A stretch of DNA of 64,000 bases from Nitrospirota bacterium (GTDB taxonomy: Bacteria > Nitrospirota > Thermodesulfovibrionia > Thermodesulfovibrionales > Dissulfurispiraceae). The DNA lies in NCBI GenBank assembly GCA_009773415.1, contig WSNO01000013.1, forward strand, positions 1 through 64,000. Direction: 5' to 3'. Numbering within the stretch: the first letter of the stretch is position 1; each line of letters begins with the position of its first letter. Both the position numbers and the translations under genes were made by a program. The notes beneath the pieces are model-generated. The model searched no databases. It was not told the origin of the DNA and worked only from the letters and a program-made list of their open reading frames with translations. This document shows positions 26,894 to 34,258 of this stretch, one piece after another.

Positions 26894-27940
26894 CTACTGA
26901 ATCAGGACGTCGTTTACGGGCAGCCGCACAGACCGGGCTGACGGCGGGGGAGCAAAACCGACCCGAAACGTCGTTACCATTGCCTCATCCTTCAGTCCGA
27001 AGGCTTTCCGCATGCCTTCTTCGGCTTTCCGCAGTTGCATGCAGTGGCGCTCGGACAGTCTATCGGTGATGCCGGCGCGAGCGCGCTGAATCAGGCACGC
27101 GATGCCAGCCATTGGATGAAACGCCAGCCCAAGGCGCGTCGCCTCCAGCCAGACCCGCTGAAACAGCCTGCCGGCGGCAAAATAGCTCTCAAGGGAGTCG
27201 TCCGGCATGGCGACGATGCCGATAGCCGAAGACGACATGCCGAGCTTCACCGCGTTCTGCGCGATAATCTTCGGCACCCCGAAGGTGCCGAGAAAGCTGG
27301 CGATCCCCCAGTTCTTCAGAAGCCGGAACCCGATTTTGTCGGGCGCCTTCAGCTCAAGCGTCCCGACAAAAAGGCCGTCACGGGTCCGCTCGGCCTCCTC
27401 GTCGCTCCATCGGATGTGGTCGAACAGAAACTTGTGGATATGTTCATTTTCAAAAGCGATGGCGTCGTTGAGTGCGACAGCGCGGGCAAGCGCCGCGCGC
27501 TCGGTCGGATTCACCACCAGGCGAACGAACCCGCCGCCCTCCGAATGCTTCGAGAGCGAGGATGCCTGCTCATCAGACAGAGGTCTTCTTTCGTACAACC
27601 TGCGGTTCGTCGTCCGCTCCGGAATAGCGGAAAAAAGCAGCTCTGTCTGCGGCTCCGCGGCTGCAAAAGAGACAGAGGCGACATGATTTTCCTTCTGCCG
27701 GTCGGGGAAAACAGAAACCTCGGGACGCAAACCCTGCTTTCGCGCGGCGATGCAGATGTTCTCAATGGCTGCGCCGTGAGCCACGATGGAGGCACGCTGC
27801 CCGAAGTTGAACAGAGATGTGTCGGCATCAGGAACGTTATACAGCTCAATCGAAGATTCGGCGACCCGAAACCGCCATGGCTGGCAGTTGTCGCCGGAAG
27901 GCGCAAGAACAGCATAGTCAAGGAGTGAGCGGATATTCAT
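26894..27940 (-). CDS. Nitroreductase-family (Acg-like) FMN oxidoreductase
   Basis: A 348-residue protein opening RSLLDYAVLAPSGDNCQPWRF, the FMN-phosphate-binding start of nitroreductases (APSxxNxQPW). Later it has GMSSSAIGIVAMPDDSLESYFAAGR and FQRVWLEATRLGLAFHPM, corresponding to the end of the fold. It is longer than classic nitroreductases (about 200 residues) and resembles duplicated or extended Acg-type members. It has its own promoter (TATAAT at 27956-27961) and GGGGG Shine-Dalgarno. Nitroreductase-like, ThiF-like and acyltransferase genes side by side suggest a shared biosynthetic pathway; the substrate is unknown. Confidence 0.8.
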   Translation of the reverse strand: MNIRSLLDYAVLAPSGDNCQPWRFRVAESSIELYNVPDADTSLFNFGQRASIVAHGAAIENICIAARKQGLRPEVSVFPDRQKENHVASVSFAAAEPQTELLFSAIPERTTNRRLYERRPLSDEQASSLSKHSEGGGFVRLVVNPTERAALARAVALNDAIAFENEHIHKFLFDHIRWSDEEAERTRDGLFVGTLELKAPDKIGFRLLKNWGIASFLGTFGVPKIIAQNAVKLGMSSSAIGIVAMPDDSLESYFAAGRLFQRVWLEATRLGLAFHPMAGIACLIQRARAGITDRLSERHCMQLRKAEEGMRKAFGLKDEAMVTTFRVGFAPPPSARSVRLPVNDVLIQ

Positions 27941-27955
27941 GCAGGACCCCCGTTG

Positions 27956-27961
27956 ATTATA
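27956..27961 (-). promoter_or_regulatory. -10 box of the nitroreductase gene
   Basis: TATAAT on the minus strand is 15 bases before ATG 27940, with a GGGGG Shine-Dalgarno between. A TTGACA at 27988-27993 is 26 bases away, too far for a standard -35. Confidence 0.4.
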
Positions 27962-28040
27962 GTTTCGTGCTTATGACAGAACGAACATGTCAACTAACAC
28001 ATTGTACCTGAAAATACAGGCGAATGCTTCCTGAAGACAC

Positions 28041-28078
28041 AAAAAAAGAGAGGGGGGCGGCAGATGCCGCCCCCCTCT
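28041..28078 (-). terminator. Strong rho-independent terminator after PEP-CTERM gene 2
   Basis: A GC-rich stem of about 12 bp (GAGGGGGGCGGC / GCCGCCCCCCTC, 28050-28077) is followed on the minus strand by CTCT and seven T. It ends the PEP-CTERM 2 transcript and separates it from the nitroreductase promoter. Confidence 0.9.
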
Positions 28079-28102
28079 TCCTCAAAGGGTTTTATCGAGT
28101 AC

Positions 28103-28981
28103 TTATTTCATGCGCCTTCTTGCCGCGAGGCCAAGGCCGACCAGGCCCGCGCCGATAAGGACAAACGTTGACGGCTCAGGAACGATGTTGATGGGTTCGC
28201 TCGTGATAAGAAAGCCGAAGCGAATAGAGGTATTCTGTCCTTCCACCGTGGTGAAGCCTACACATCCTGCACCCGCACCGGCTACAGTGCAGACGTTCGG
28301 CGGAAGCAGCGGCAAGGTGCCGGCAACAATCCCAGGCCCATCTGTCGGGAAGATGTTAATGTAATACTTAAAGTCGTCAATGACTATCATCTGGTTGAAG
28401 TTGTCGGCTGCCATAGCGAAAATGTCGTTGCACGGATTCCTTAGCGGACTTGCAGCGGAGCACGGGAGTGAATTCGGGGTTTCTGCAAACCGAACCGTAA
28501 AGTAAATGGCCTGGTCCAACCACGGCGACCCAGGAAAACCAGCTGGCTTGAGCGTCAGTGTAGAGGAAATCTTGCTCGACGTCAGGGTTGCATAACTCGC
28601 GCTGATCGGCTTGTTGTGATGAGTAATCCAGTGCCCCTGACCGATGCCGGCAGCGGAGGAGTCATCAGTGTTTACCACGCCAGCTACAGGCACAACTATT
28701 TGATTTGCCGCTGCGGTCTGCGCAATGGTGATGCCGCTTCGGTTAACGGTTCCGTTCACATTTGGCTGGAAAACAGTGTTCGATCCGCCCCATGAAACCT
28801 GGTTGAGCTGTTGAATTTTAGTGCCGCTGCCGCTGGTAAACGTATTGGTTCCCTCAAATACAGTATACAATGTATAATCCCATTGGCTGATATATGCTGC
28901 ATCAACTGGTGCTCCAGCCCCGAACAAAAGCAGACTGATGGTTACAAGGGTTGCCAGTTTTTTCTTCATTCCTATTCTCAT
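28103..28981 (-). CDS. PEP-CTERM sorting-domain secreted protein 2
   Basis: A 292-residue exported protein. Signal peptide KKKLATLVTISLLLFGAGAP has cleavage near VDA-AY. The mature part is Thr/Ser/Asn/Gly-rich with few charges and two spaced cysteine pairs (CSAASPLRNPC near 180-190; CTVAGAGAGC near 235-245). The sorting signal VPEPSTFVLIGAGLVGLGL plus ARRRMK tail is identical over 26 residues to that of the protein at 18528. GGAGG seven bases upstream supports the start at 28981. A sigma-54 promoter lies at 29034-29048. Mature function unknown. Confidence 0.93.
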   Translation of the reverse strand: MRIGMKKKLATLVTISLLLFGAGAPVDAAYISQWDYTLYTVFEGTNTFTSGSGTKIQQLNQVSWGGSNTVFQPNVNGTVNRSGITIAQTAAANQIVVPVAGVVNTDDSSAAGIGQGHWITHHNKPISASYATLTSSKISSTLTLKPAGFPGSPWLDQAIYFTVRFAETPNSLPCSAASPLRNPCNDIFAMAADNFNQMIVIDDFKYYINIFPTDGPGIVAGTLPLLPPNVCTVAGAGAGCVGFTTVEGQNTSIRFGFLITSEPINIVPEPSTFVLIGAGLVGLGLAARRRMK

Positions 28982-29033
28982 ACAGCACCTCCATTTATTA
29001 ATGCCGGATTATTGACATCTGCCTTATTGAAAA

Positions 29034-29048
29034 GCATAAAACGTGCCA
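29034..29048 (-). promoter_or_regulatory. Sigma-54 (-24/-12) promoter of PEP-CTERM gene 2
   Basis: The minus strand reads TGGCACGTTTTATGC: consensus TGGCACG-N4-TTGC with one mismatch (A for the first T of the -12 box) and exact GG/GC spacing. The -12 GC (29034-29035) lies 53 bases before the ATG at 28981, so the leader is about 40 bases. Confidence 0.85.
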
Positions 29049-29082
29049 AAGATTATTAATTCTTATTTAACAATGAGTTACT

Positions 29083-29189
29083 AAAACGGCTCCAACTGGA
29101 AATTTAATAGTGTGTAAAGAATAGCGACAGTCCTGATTGACCGCGCACCGGACAAACCGCAGGCGCCAAAAACGGTTCCGGCTGGAAAT
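29083..29189. repeat. Two direct repeats of AAAACGGYTCCRRCTGGAAA(T)
   Basis: Copies at 29083-29103 and 29169-29189 start 86 bases apart (about eight helical turns), differ at three positions and each contain a YTCC-N4-GGAA dyad. They lie 35-155 bases upstream of the sigma-54 promoter, the distance typical of activator binding sites. Confidence 0.65.
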
Positions 29190-29384
29190 AGAATTATAAA
29201 TCGCTGCTATTTCAACAAGATACATAAATATATCGGAATGAGCCGACAGTCGCTTCACTACGATTTTTCTGAATGGACCGCTGAAGCGGCATTTCCGACA
29301 TCCGTCGGGAAGGTTTACACTTTTACACGCTTATCGACACCGAATTAAAGAGGGGTTTTTTAGACCTTTCCGCAGGCGCCGCCG

Positions 29385-30065
29385 TCATGAGCCTGAATAA
29401 TAACGTCCGCCAAGCTTATAGAAAAGAATCTTCACCGTCTCCAGCAGCACCTGCCGGGCCGCATCCTGGCTCCGCCACCAGGCAGCGGGCAGCTCTTCGT
29501 CCGGCGCGCCGACTACGGTAACGGCACATTCCGGCATTGCATCGCGGAAAATCATCCGCGCCCTTCGCGTATGAGACGGGGAGGTGACCACCAGCAGGCC
29601 GCACGGTTTGGCGGTGAATATCCGCGCCAGCACATCCGCCTCTTCCGCCGTGCTTGTCGTCGTTCCGTAAAAGCGGATGACGCGCTGCGGCACGCCTTCT
29701 TTCAGCAGCACCTGCGCGGTGAGATCCTCCTCGCGCGGCCACTCGATGCCGGCGGCGCGAATTCTGACGTCTCCTGACGACGGCACCGGCTTGTCTACAT
29801 AGACAACAGGAGCATACCCGTCCCTGTACAGATGGGCTGCATGAAACGCCCTCACCGGGCTGCCGCCCAGCACAACGATGGCGTCTGCGCGCTTCGGAGG
29901 GTCGTGGAGCTGAAGCAGGCCGGAGGCTTTGTAGAGTGCGACGGCGCCGGCAATGAGAAAACCGGCCGCCATAAGAAGCAGAAAGAGAAAAAAACCTCTT
30001 CGCTTCTTGTCACGCCTTTTCGTTTTCGGGGGTCCGGACATGCTGATGCTCTTATGGGCGCTCAA
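29385..30065 (-). CDS. ElyC/SanA/YdcF-family (DUF218) membrane protein
   Basis: A 226-residue protein. A basic N-terminus is followed by one membrane helix (FFLFLLLMAAGFLIAGAVAL, about 25-44) and a periplasmic DUF218 domain with ADAIVVLGGSPVRAFHAAHLY near 60-80, GTTTSTAEEADVLAR near 130-144 and VVTSPSHTRRARMIF near 153-167, the family's conserved Ser-x-His-x-x-Arg. Relatives act in envelope polysaccharide and peptidoglycan precursor homeostasis. It is last in an operon with the LOG-family and methyltransferase genes, with a four-base overlap. Confidence 0.85.
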   Translation of the reverse strand: MSAHKSISMSGPPKTKRRDKKRRGFFLFLLLMAAGFLIAGAVALYKASGLLQLHDPPKRADAIVVLGGSPVRAFHAAHLYRDGYAPVVYVDKPVPSSGDVRIRAAGIEWPREEDLTAQVLLKEGVPQRVIRFYGTTTSTAEEADVLARIFTAKPCGLLVVTSPSHTRRARMIFRDAMPECAVTVVGAPDEELPAAWWRSQDAARQVLLETVKILFYKLGGRYYSGS

Positions 30066-31096
30066 TATTCGTTCAGCGCGCCGATAAAGCTTCTGAGCCT
30101 GCCGAAGTCGCGCTGGTTGAAGTCGAGCGCAAGCCGCGGAAGGTCTGCAAGCTCAGGCTCGTCAGCTTCAAGCGGGTTCAGTCCGACAGCCCGGATGCTG
30201 CCGCCCGGAGTCAGCATGTCGCCGAAGCGGCTCCGGAGGTCCGCGATAACTTCTTCAGGAAGCGGCGTCTGCATGCGCACGACCGGCAGTCCGTCAATGT
30301 AGCGGATGCTGTGGTAGCGGCGGTAATAGGCGCGGATGCGAGAAACCGCGGTTTCCACGCTGTCGACCCGCTCAAAGAGCTCAAAATCGCATTCGCTTAA
30401 ATATCCCTGCGCAAGCAGATCATCGTGTAAGAACTGAATCCATTTTTTCCAGTAGGTGCCGCCCGGCTCATCAATCAGGACGAGCGGCATCGGTGTCGCC
30501 TTGCCGGTCTGCATCAGCGTGAGCGTCTCCATCGCCTCGTCAAGGGTGCCGAAGCCTCCCGGAAAGAGCGCCACGGCGTCCGCCTCCCGGAGAAAAGCGA
30601 CCTTGCGGTTGAAAAAATATTTGTAGTTGATAAGCCGCGGATTGCCCTCCAGGGTATCGTTCGCCTTCTGCTCAAACGGCAGGCGGATGTTGACGCCGAA
30701 CGACATGCCCGGTCCGGCGCCGATGTTTGCCGCCTCCATGATGCCTCCGCCTGCGCCGGTAATCACCATCAGCCCCTCTTCCGCCAGCCGCCTGCCGAAC
30801 TCCACCGCCATACGGTAGACCGGCTCTTCCGGCCTGGTGCGGGCGGAGCCGAAGACCGTCACCTTCCGCACTTGGCGATAGGGACCGAATACTCTCGTGG
30901 TTATGCGCATCTCCTTCAGCGTTGTGTTCATCAGTTTGAGGTCCGAACGCTCCGTGCGGTCCTGCCCCGACTTCAGGGCTGCAATGATCATTTCCCGGAT
31001 CAGGTCCGGAGAGCTGACCGGACCGGCAGTTTCCATCAAATGATCAATCATTTCATCGACTTCGCCGTTTGTTCGGGTAAAGCGGAGTTTCATCAT
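30062..31096 (-). CDS. LOG-family (TIGR00730-like) nucleotide-binding protein with extensions
   Basis: A 344-residue protein. A LOG/lysine-decarboxylase-like Rossmann domain at about 75-260 carries VFGSARTRPEE, VITGAGGGIMEAANIGAG (111-128) and PGGFGTLDEAMETL (179-192), the PGGxGTxxE phosphoribohydrolase motif. An approximately 75-residue N-terminal helical extension and an 85-residue C-terminal part exceed the usual 180-220-residue LOG proteins. It probably cleaves a nucleoside 5'-monophosphate to base and ribose phosphate; the substrate is not assigned. ATGA overlaps tie it to both operon neighbours. Confidence 0.87.
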   Translation of the reverse strand: MMKLRFTRTNGEVDEMIDHLMETAGPVSSPDLIREMIIAALKSGQDRTERSDLKLMNTTLKEMRITTRVFGPYRQVRKVTVFGSARTRPEEPVYRMAVEFGRRLAEEGLMVITGAGGGIMEAANIGAGPGMSFGVNIRLPFEQKANDTLEGNPRLINYKYFFNRKVAFLREADAVALFPGGFGTLDEAMETLTLMQTGKATPMPLVLIDEPGGTYWKKWIQFLHDDLLAQGYLSECDFELFERVDSVETAVSRIRAYYRRYHSIRYIDGLPVVRMQTPLPEEVIADLRSRFGDMLTPGGSIRAVGLNPLEADEPELADLPRLALDFNQRDFGRLRSFIGALNEY

Positions 31097-31731
31097 GCCG
31101 GGGGCCTCGCTTCATTGAAATTTTGCGGTGTTGTCCGATAGACAAAGAGAAAAAAGTCGTGCGGAATGCGGTCGAGCCGGAGCTCACTATGGCAGGAAAG
31201 CTCCTCTGCCGCAAACGCCAGCATCTCTTCAGGATTCAGATAGTTCAGTTCATACTCTTTTTTCGGATTATGCTCTGAGAGCGCGTTGAACGCCAGCCCA
31301 TTCCGGCACCGGGCGAAGAGCTTCTTCAGAACCGCACGGACTGACTCTTCAAGCCCCTGCACTTTCAGATTAAAAACACCGCAGAGCAGAATGTAATCAA
31401 ACTCTTCGGCGAGATCCTGCTCCTCGACGTCGAAAACCTCGAATCGGGTGCCGGGGTATTTCACGCGCGCCTGCTCTATCAGCTTCGGGTTGATGTCGAA
31501 CCCGGTGTAGTCGACCGGCACCCGCCGTTCGCGCAGGAAGCCGCACAGGCCGCCTGTGCCGCATCCGTAATCGAGAACTTTCGCTCCGGAAAGGTCGCCG
31601 ATGTCCAGCAGCGCCCGGTAATGCGCCTGCTGACCGGATGCCGTCCAGCGGACCGCCTCGGGCCGGTCGCCGTGCAGCATGAGCGATCGTTCGAAAAAAG
31701 AGACAACGTACTCTTTTGCAAGATTGTCCAT
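31093..31731 (-). CDS. Class I SAM-dependent methyltransferase
   Basis: A 212-residue protein from ATG 31731 (MDNLAKEYVVSFFERSLM). The frame is open further upstream but lacks a family match there and crosses the promoter. Motif I is VLDYGCGTGGLCGFL near 46-60, then YTGFDINPKLIEQ, then FDYILLCGVFNLK. It is first gene of the LOG/ElyC operon. Start selection is supported by an extended -10 box TGTTATAAT ending 6 bases upstream and no Shine-Dalgarno, hence likely leaderless. Substrate unknown. Confidence 0.8.
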   Translation of the reverse strand: MDNLAKEYVVSFFERSLMLHGDRPEAVRWTASGQQAHYRALLDIGDLSGAKVLDYGCGTGGLCGFLRERRVPVDYTGFDINPKLIEQARVKYPGTRFEVFDVEEQDLAEEFDYILLCGVFNLKVQGLEESVRAVLKKLFARCRNGLAFNALSEHNPKKEYELNYLNPEEMLAFAAEELSCHSELRLDRIPHDFFLFVYRTTPQNFNEARPPA

Positions 31732-31737
31732 GCATCG

Positions 31738-31746
31738 ATTATAACA
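31738..31746 (-). promoter_or_regulatory. Extended -10 (TGTTATAAT) 6 bases before an ATG
   Basis: On the minus strand TGTTATAAT is followed by CGATGC and the methyltransferase ATG at 31731. Transcription would begin at or next to the start codon. There is no clear -35, as expected for extended -10 promoters. Confidence 0.5.
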
Positions 31747-31822
31747 GGGGCGGGCAGCGCAACGCATTTTTCTGCATAATAACAGGAGAAGACTGTTGTT
31801 TTTTGCGTTTGTGGAGGGGTGA

Positions 31823-32257
31823 GTGATAAGGGTTATGTTTCTCTGCACGGCAAACTCCTGCCGGAGTCAGATGGCGGAGGGGCTGGCACGGGAGCTCGGC
31901 AAGGGGCTGATTGAAGCCCGCAGCGCCGGCGTGTTTGCGGTCGACGTGCAGCCGCGGTCGATAGCGGTCATGCAGGAGATCGGCATGGATATTTCGCAGC
32001 AATGGCCTAAAACCATGGACGAAAAACTGATGCGCACGATGGATTATGTCATTACGCTCTGCGACAGGGGAGCGGAATCGTGCCCGACACTGCCCGGAAC
32101 GGTTCGTCGCATGCACTGGTCGATAAAAGATCCTGTCGGCTTTATCGGGACTGAGGAGGAGATTATGAACGACTTCCGGCGCGCCCGCGACGAAATCCGT
32201 GAGCGCATGGAATTATTGCTGCATACAATCAGAAGGCAAATGCCTGCAAGGAGATAA
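31823..32257 (+). CDS. arsC: Arsenate reductase, thioredoxin-coupled LMW-phosphatase type
   Basis: A 144-residue protein with the P-loop CTANSCRS (Cys8-x5-Arg14) and the second redox pair Cys80 and Cys87 (CDRGAESC). The spacing equals that of the Cys10/Cys82/Cys89 triad of thioredoxin-type ArsC. DPVGFIGTEEE carries the general acid Asp. It reduces arsenate to arsenite in the cytoplasm. The start is GTG 31823 behind GGAGGGG. No arsenite pump or ArsR is nearby. A ProC-like gene follows by three bases. Confidence 0.92.
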   Translation: MIRVMFLCTANSCRSQMAEGLARELGKGLIEARSAGVFAVDVQPRSIAVMQEIGMDISQQWPKTMDEKLMRTMDYVITLCDRGAESCPTLPGTVRRMHWSIKDPVGFIGTEEEIMNDFRRARDEIRERMELLLHTIRRQMPARR

Positions 32258-32260
32258 CAG

Positions 32261-33034
32261 ATGAGCGAGAAAAGTGTAGGATTTATTGGTGGCGGAAGGA
32301 TTGTCCGTATTATGCTGCAGATGCTGAAACGTGCCGGATCGCTGCCGGCAACTACTGTCGTAAGTGATCCGAATCTTGATGCAATCGCGGCGTTCCCGCA
32401 GGTGTTCCCCGGCGTCAGGGCAACGACCGACAACCGGGAGGCTGCGGCGCAGGACATCGTTTTTCTGGCGGTGCATCCGACGGTCGTCCCGGTGGTGCTT
32501 CCCGAAATCAGGGATGCGCTCAAGCCGGATGCGATACTCATTTCACTCTCGCCGCAGCCGTCCATAGGCCACTTTAAGGCAATGACGGGCGGGTTCGACC
32601 GCATCGTGCGGCTGCTGCCGAATGCGCCGTCCTTTGTCGGGGCAGGCTACAATCCGGTCGTCTTCTCACCCGCCCTCTCTGAAGAGGAGAAGAAGTGGCT
32701 CAAAGAGCTCTTCGGTTTCTTCGGATCATGCCCGGAAGTGGCGGAGGAAAAGATCCCCGCATACGCACTGCTGACTGCAATGGGACCAACCTATTTCTGG
32801 TTTCAGATTCATGAGCTTCACAAGCTCGCCGAGTCGTTCGGACTCACGTACCAGGACATTCAGGAGGCGATGTTCGGCATGCTCGGCGGCACGCTCAGAA
32901 CGTACTACATGTCGCAGCTTCCTCCGGAGCGTGTCATGGATCTCGTCTCGGTCAAGCCGCTTGCGGATATGGAAGAGTCCGTCAGGGAAGCGTATCGCAC
33001 AAAACTGCCTGCGCTCTATGAAAAAATCAGGTAA
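32261..33034 (+). CDS. Divergent pyrroline-5-carboxylate reductase-family protein
   Basis: A 257-residue protein. Dinucleotide-binding VGFIGGGRIVRIMLQ is at 6-20, followed by IVFLAVHPTVVPVVLPEI near 67-84 and RLLPNAPSFVGAGYNPVVF near 110-128, which parallels the R-x-MPN-x-P motif of ProC. The second half has TAMGPTYFWFQIHELHKLAE in place of the SGSGPAY segment of true ProC. It is NAD(P)-dependent by fold; whether it makes proline is doubtful. It is coupled to arsC upstream and followed after 21 bases by radical SAM. Confidence 0.75.
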   Translation: MSEKSVGFIGGGRIVRIMLQMLKRAGSLPATTVVSDPNLDAIAAFPQVFPGVRATTDNREAAAQDIVFLAVHPTVVPVVLPEIRDALKPDAILISLSPQPSIGHFKAMTGGFDRIVRLLPNAPSFVGAGYNPVVFSPALSEEEKKWLKELFGFFGSCPEVAEEKIPAYALLTAMGPTYFWFQIHELHKLAESFGLTYQDIQEAMFGMLGGTLRTYYMSQLPPERVMDLVSVKPLADMEESVREAYRTKLPALYEKIR

Positions 33035-33055
33035 ACGCTCACTCGAGGATGCCTC

Positions 33056-34108
33056 ATGACCGCTCATGTCCGCAAGCGTGCGTTCGGGGAACGCATTCGG
33101 GCCGGGATTGCGGCGTTCCGCCATCCGGTGCTCGACTGGCTCCAGATAGAGGTGACGTCCCGATGCAACGCCGCATGCAGGTATTGTCCGCGCACGGCCT
33201 ACCGGAATGAGTGGGTCAATGCGGATATGCCGCTTGAGCTCTTCACCACGCTCGCACCGGCACTGGAGAAAGCAAAGCTGGTCCACTTGCAGGGATGGGG
33301 AGAACCGTTTCTCCATCCCGGCTTTCTGGACATGGTGCGCTTTGCAAAAGAGCGCGGATGCAGTGTCAGCACGACAACCAACGGCGTCTGCATGGACGAG
33401 CCGCTGCTTGACGGCGTCATGGCGTCCGGCCTCGACATGATTGCTTTTTCACTGGCAGGCTTCGGCGAAACCAACGCCGCGCTCCGCGCCGGAACAGACA
33501 GCGGGCATATCACCTCGCTCATCAGAAAGCTCCACCTGAAGAAACTTGCCCTCGGCCGGACCACGCCGAAGATTCATGTTGCGTTTATGCTTTTTTCCTC
33601 AACGCTGCGGGAGGTCGAACAGATTCCGTACAAACTGGCCGGCATCGGGGTCGATCAGGTTGTCATCAGCACTCTCGATTTCGTGGCTCAGTCGGAGCTT
33701 GATGCCGAAGCATTGCGTCCGGTTTCGGCTGAAGATCATGCTGACCTGAGCAGGCAAATCGGGCAGACCGTCGAGACCTGCCGCCACGCAGGACTGCCGG
33801 TGCACTTCCGCCTGCCGTCGCCGGTGGGGTACAATCAGTTTTGCACTGAAAACGTTCTTTCTTCGGCAGTAGTTAGAGCAGACGGTTCGGTATCTCCCTG
33901 CGTGTTTTCCGCGCTTCCTGTCGGCGATGTGTCGTACTGCGAAGAGCATTCGGAGAAACGGTATGAACACATTACTTTCGACTCAATCGAGGATATCACC
34001 TTTCCCGAAATATGGGCGGGTTCCGCCGCCAGAGCGTTCAGGGCTTCTTTTGCTGCCGGGCAATACGCTCCGCTCTGCCGCGCATGCCCGAAGCGGAGCG
34101 AACAGTAG
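33056..34108 (+). CDS. Radical SAM protein with C-terminal SPASM-like cysteines
   Basis: A 350-residue protein. The 4Fe-4S motif is CNAACRYC (Cys37, Cys41, Cys44), followed by the TIM-barrel marker [13 protein letters not shown] near 80. The C-terminus has [20 protein letters not shown] and LCRACP, consistent with an auxiliary cluster domain. Such proteins modify peptides, tRNA or small molecules; the substrate is not evident. It is third in an arsC / ProC-like / radical SAM string, which is an uncommon grouping. Confidence 0.85.
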
Positions 34109-34175
34109 CCAGTATTGTCCCGAATGCCGGGCGATTCATGAAGCGGTTCGATTTTCCGCCGTGGTTGCCTTCTGG

Positions 34176-34181
34176 TATAAT
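34176..34181 (+). promoter_or_regulatory. Extended -10 (TGGTATAAT) in front of a leader ORF
   Basis: TGGTATAAT at 34173-34181 lies 7 bases before ATG 34189 of a 15-residue ORF. It would transcribe the glutaredoxin-CcdA-like gene with a leader of about 70 bases. Confidence 0.5.
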
Positions 34182-34188
34182 CAAGACT

Positions 34189-34236
34189 ATGGCACCACTA
34201 CAAATTCTCTGCGACTGCCGCCCGCCGGCTGTATAA
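34189..34236 (+). CDS. Possible 15-residue leader peptide
   Basis: ATG directly downstream of TGGTATAAT encodes MAPLQILCDCRPPAV and stops 22 bases before the next gene. It contains a Cys-Asp-Cys and two adjacent prolines, candidates for cysteine-sensitive or proline-stall control of the downstream redox gene. Speculative; it could be chance. Confidence 0.25.
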   Translation: MAPLQILCDCRPPAV

Positions 34237-34258
34237 AACTGAACCGTTTGCACGCATC

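Larger units (their letters stand above)
28982..29384. other. Regulatory intergenic region upstream of PEP-CTERM gene 2
   Basis: This 403-base gene-free stretch holds a sigma-54 promoter (29034-29048), two copies of a 21-base direct repeat (29083-29103 and 29169-29189) and GTGTAA-type half sites (29112, 29314, 29321). It is unusually rich in ordered short motifs for its length, consistent with an enhancer region. No ORF is supported. Confidence 0.6.

Noticed and set aside
1-29000. Exosortase (XrtA/EpsH) gene
   Set aside because: Searched among all open frames of the polysaccharide and PEP-CTERM regions; no polytopic protein with exosortase motifs was found. It must lie outside the window.
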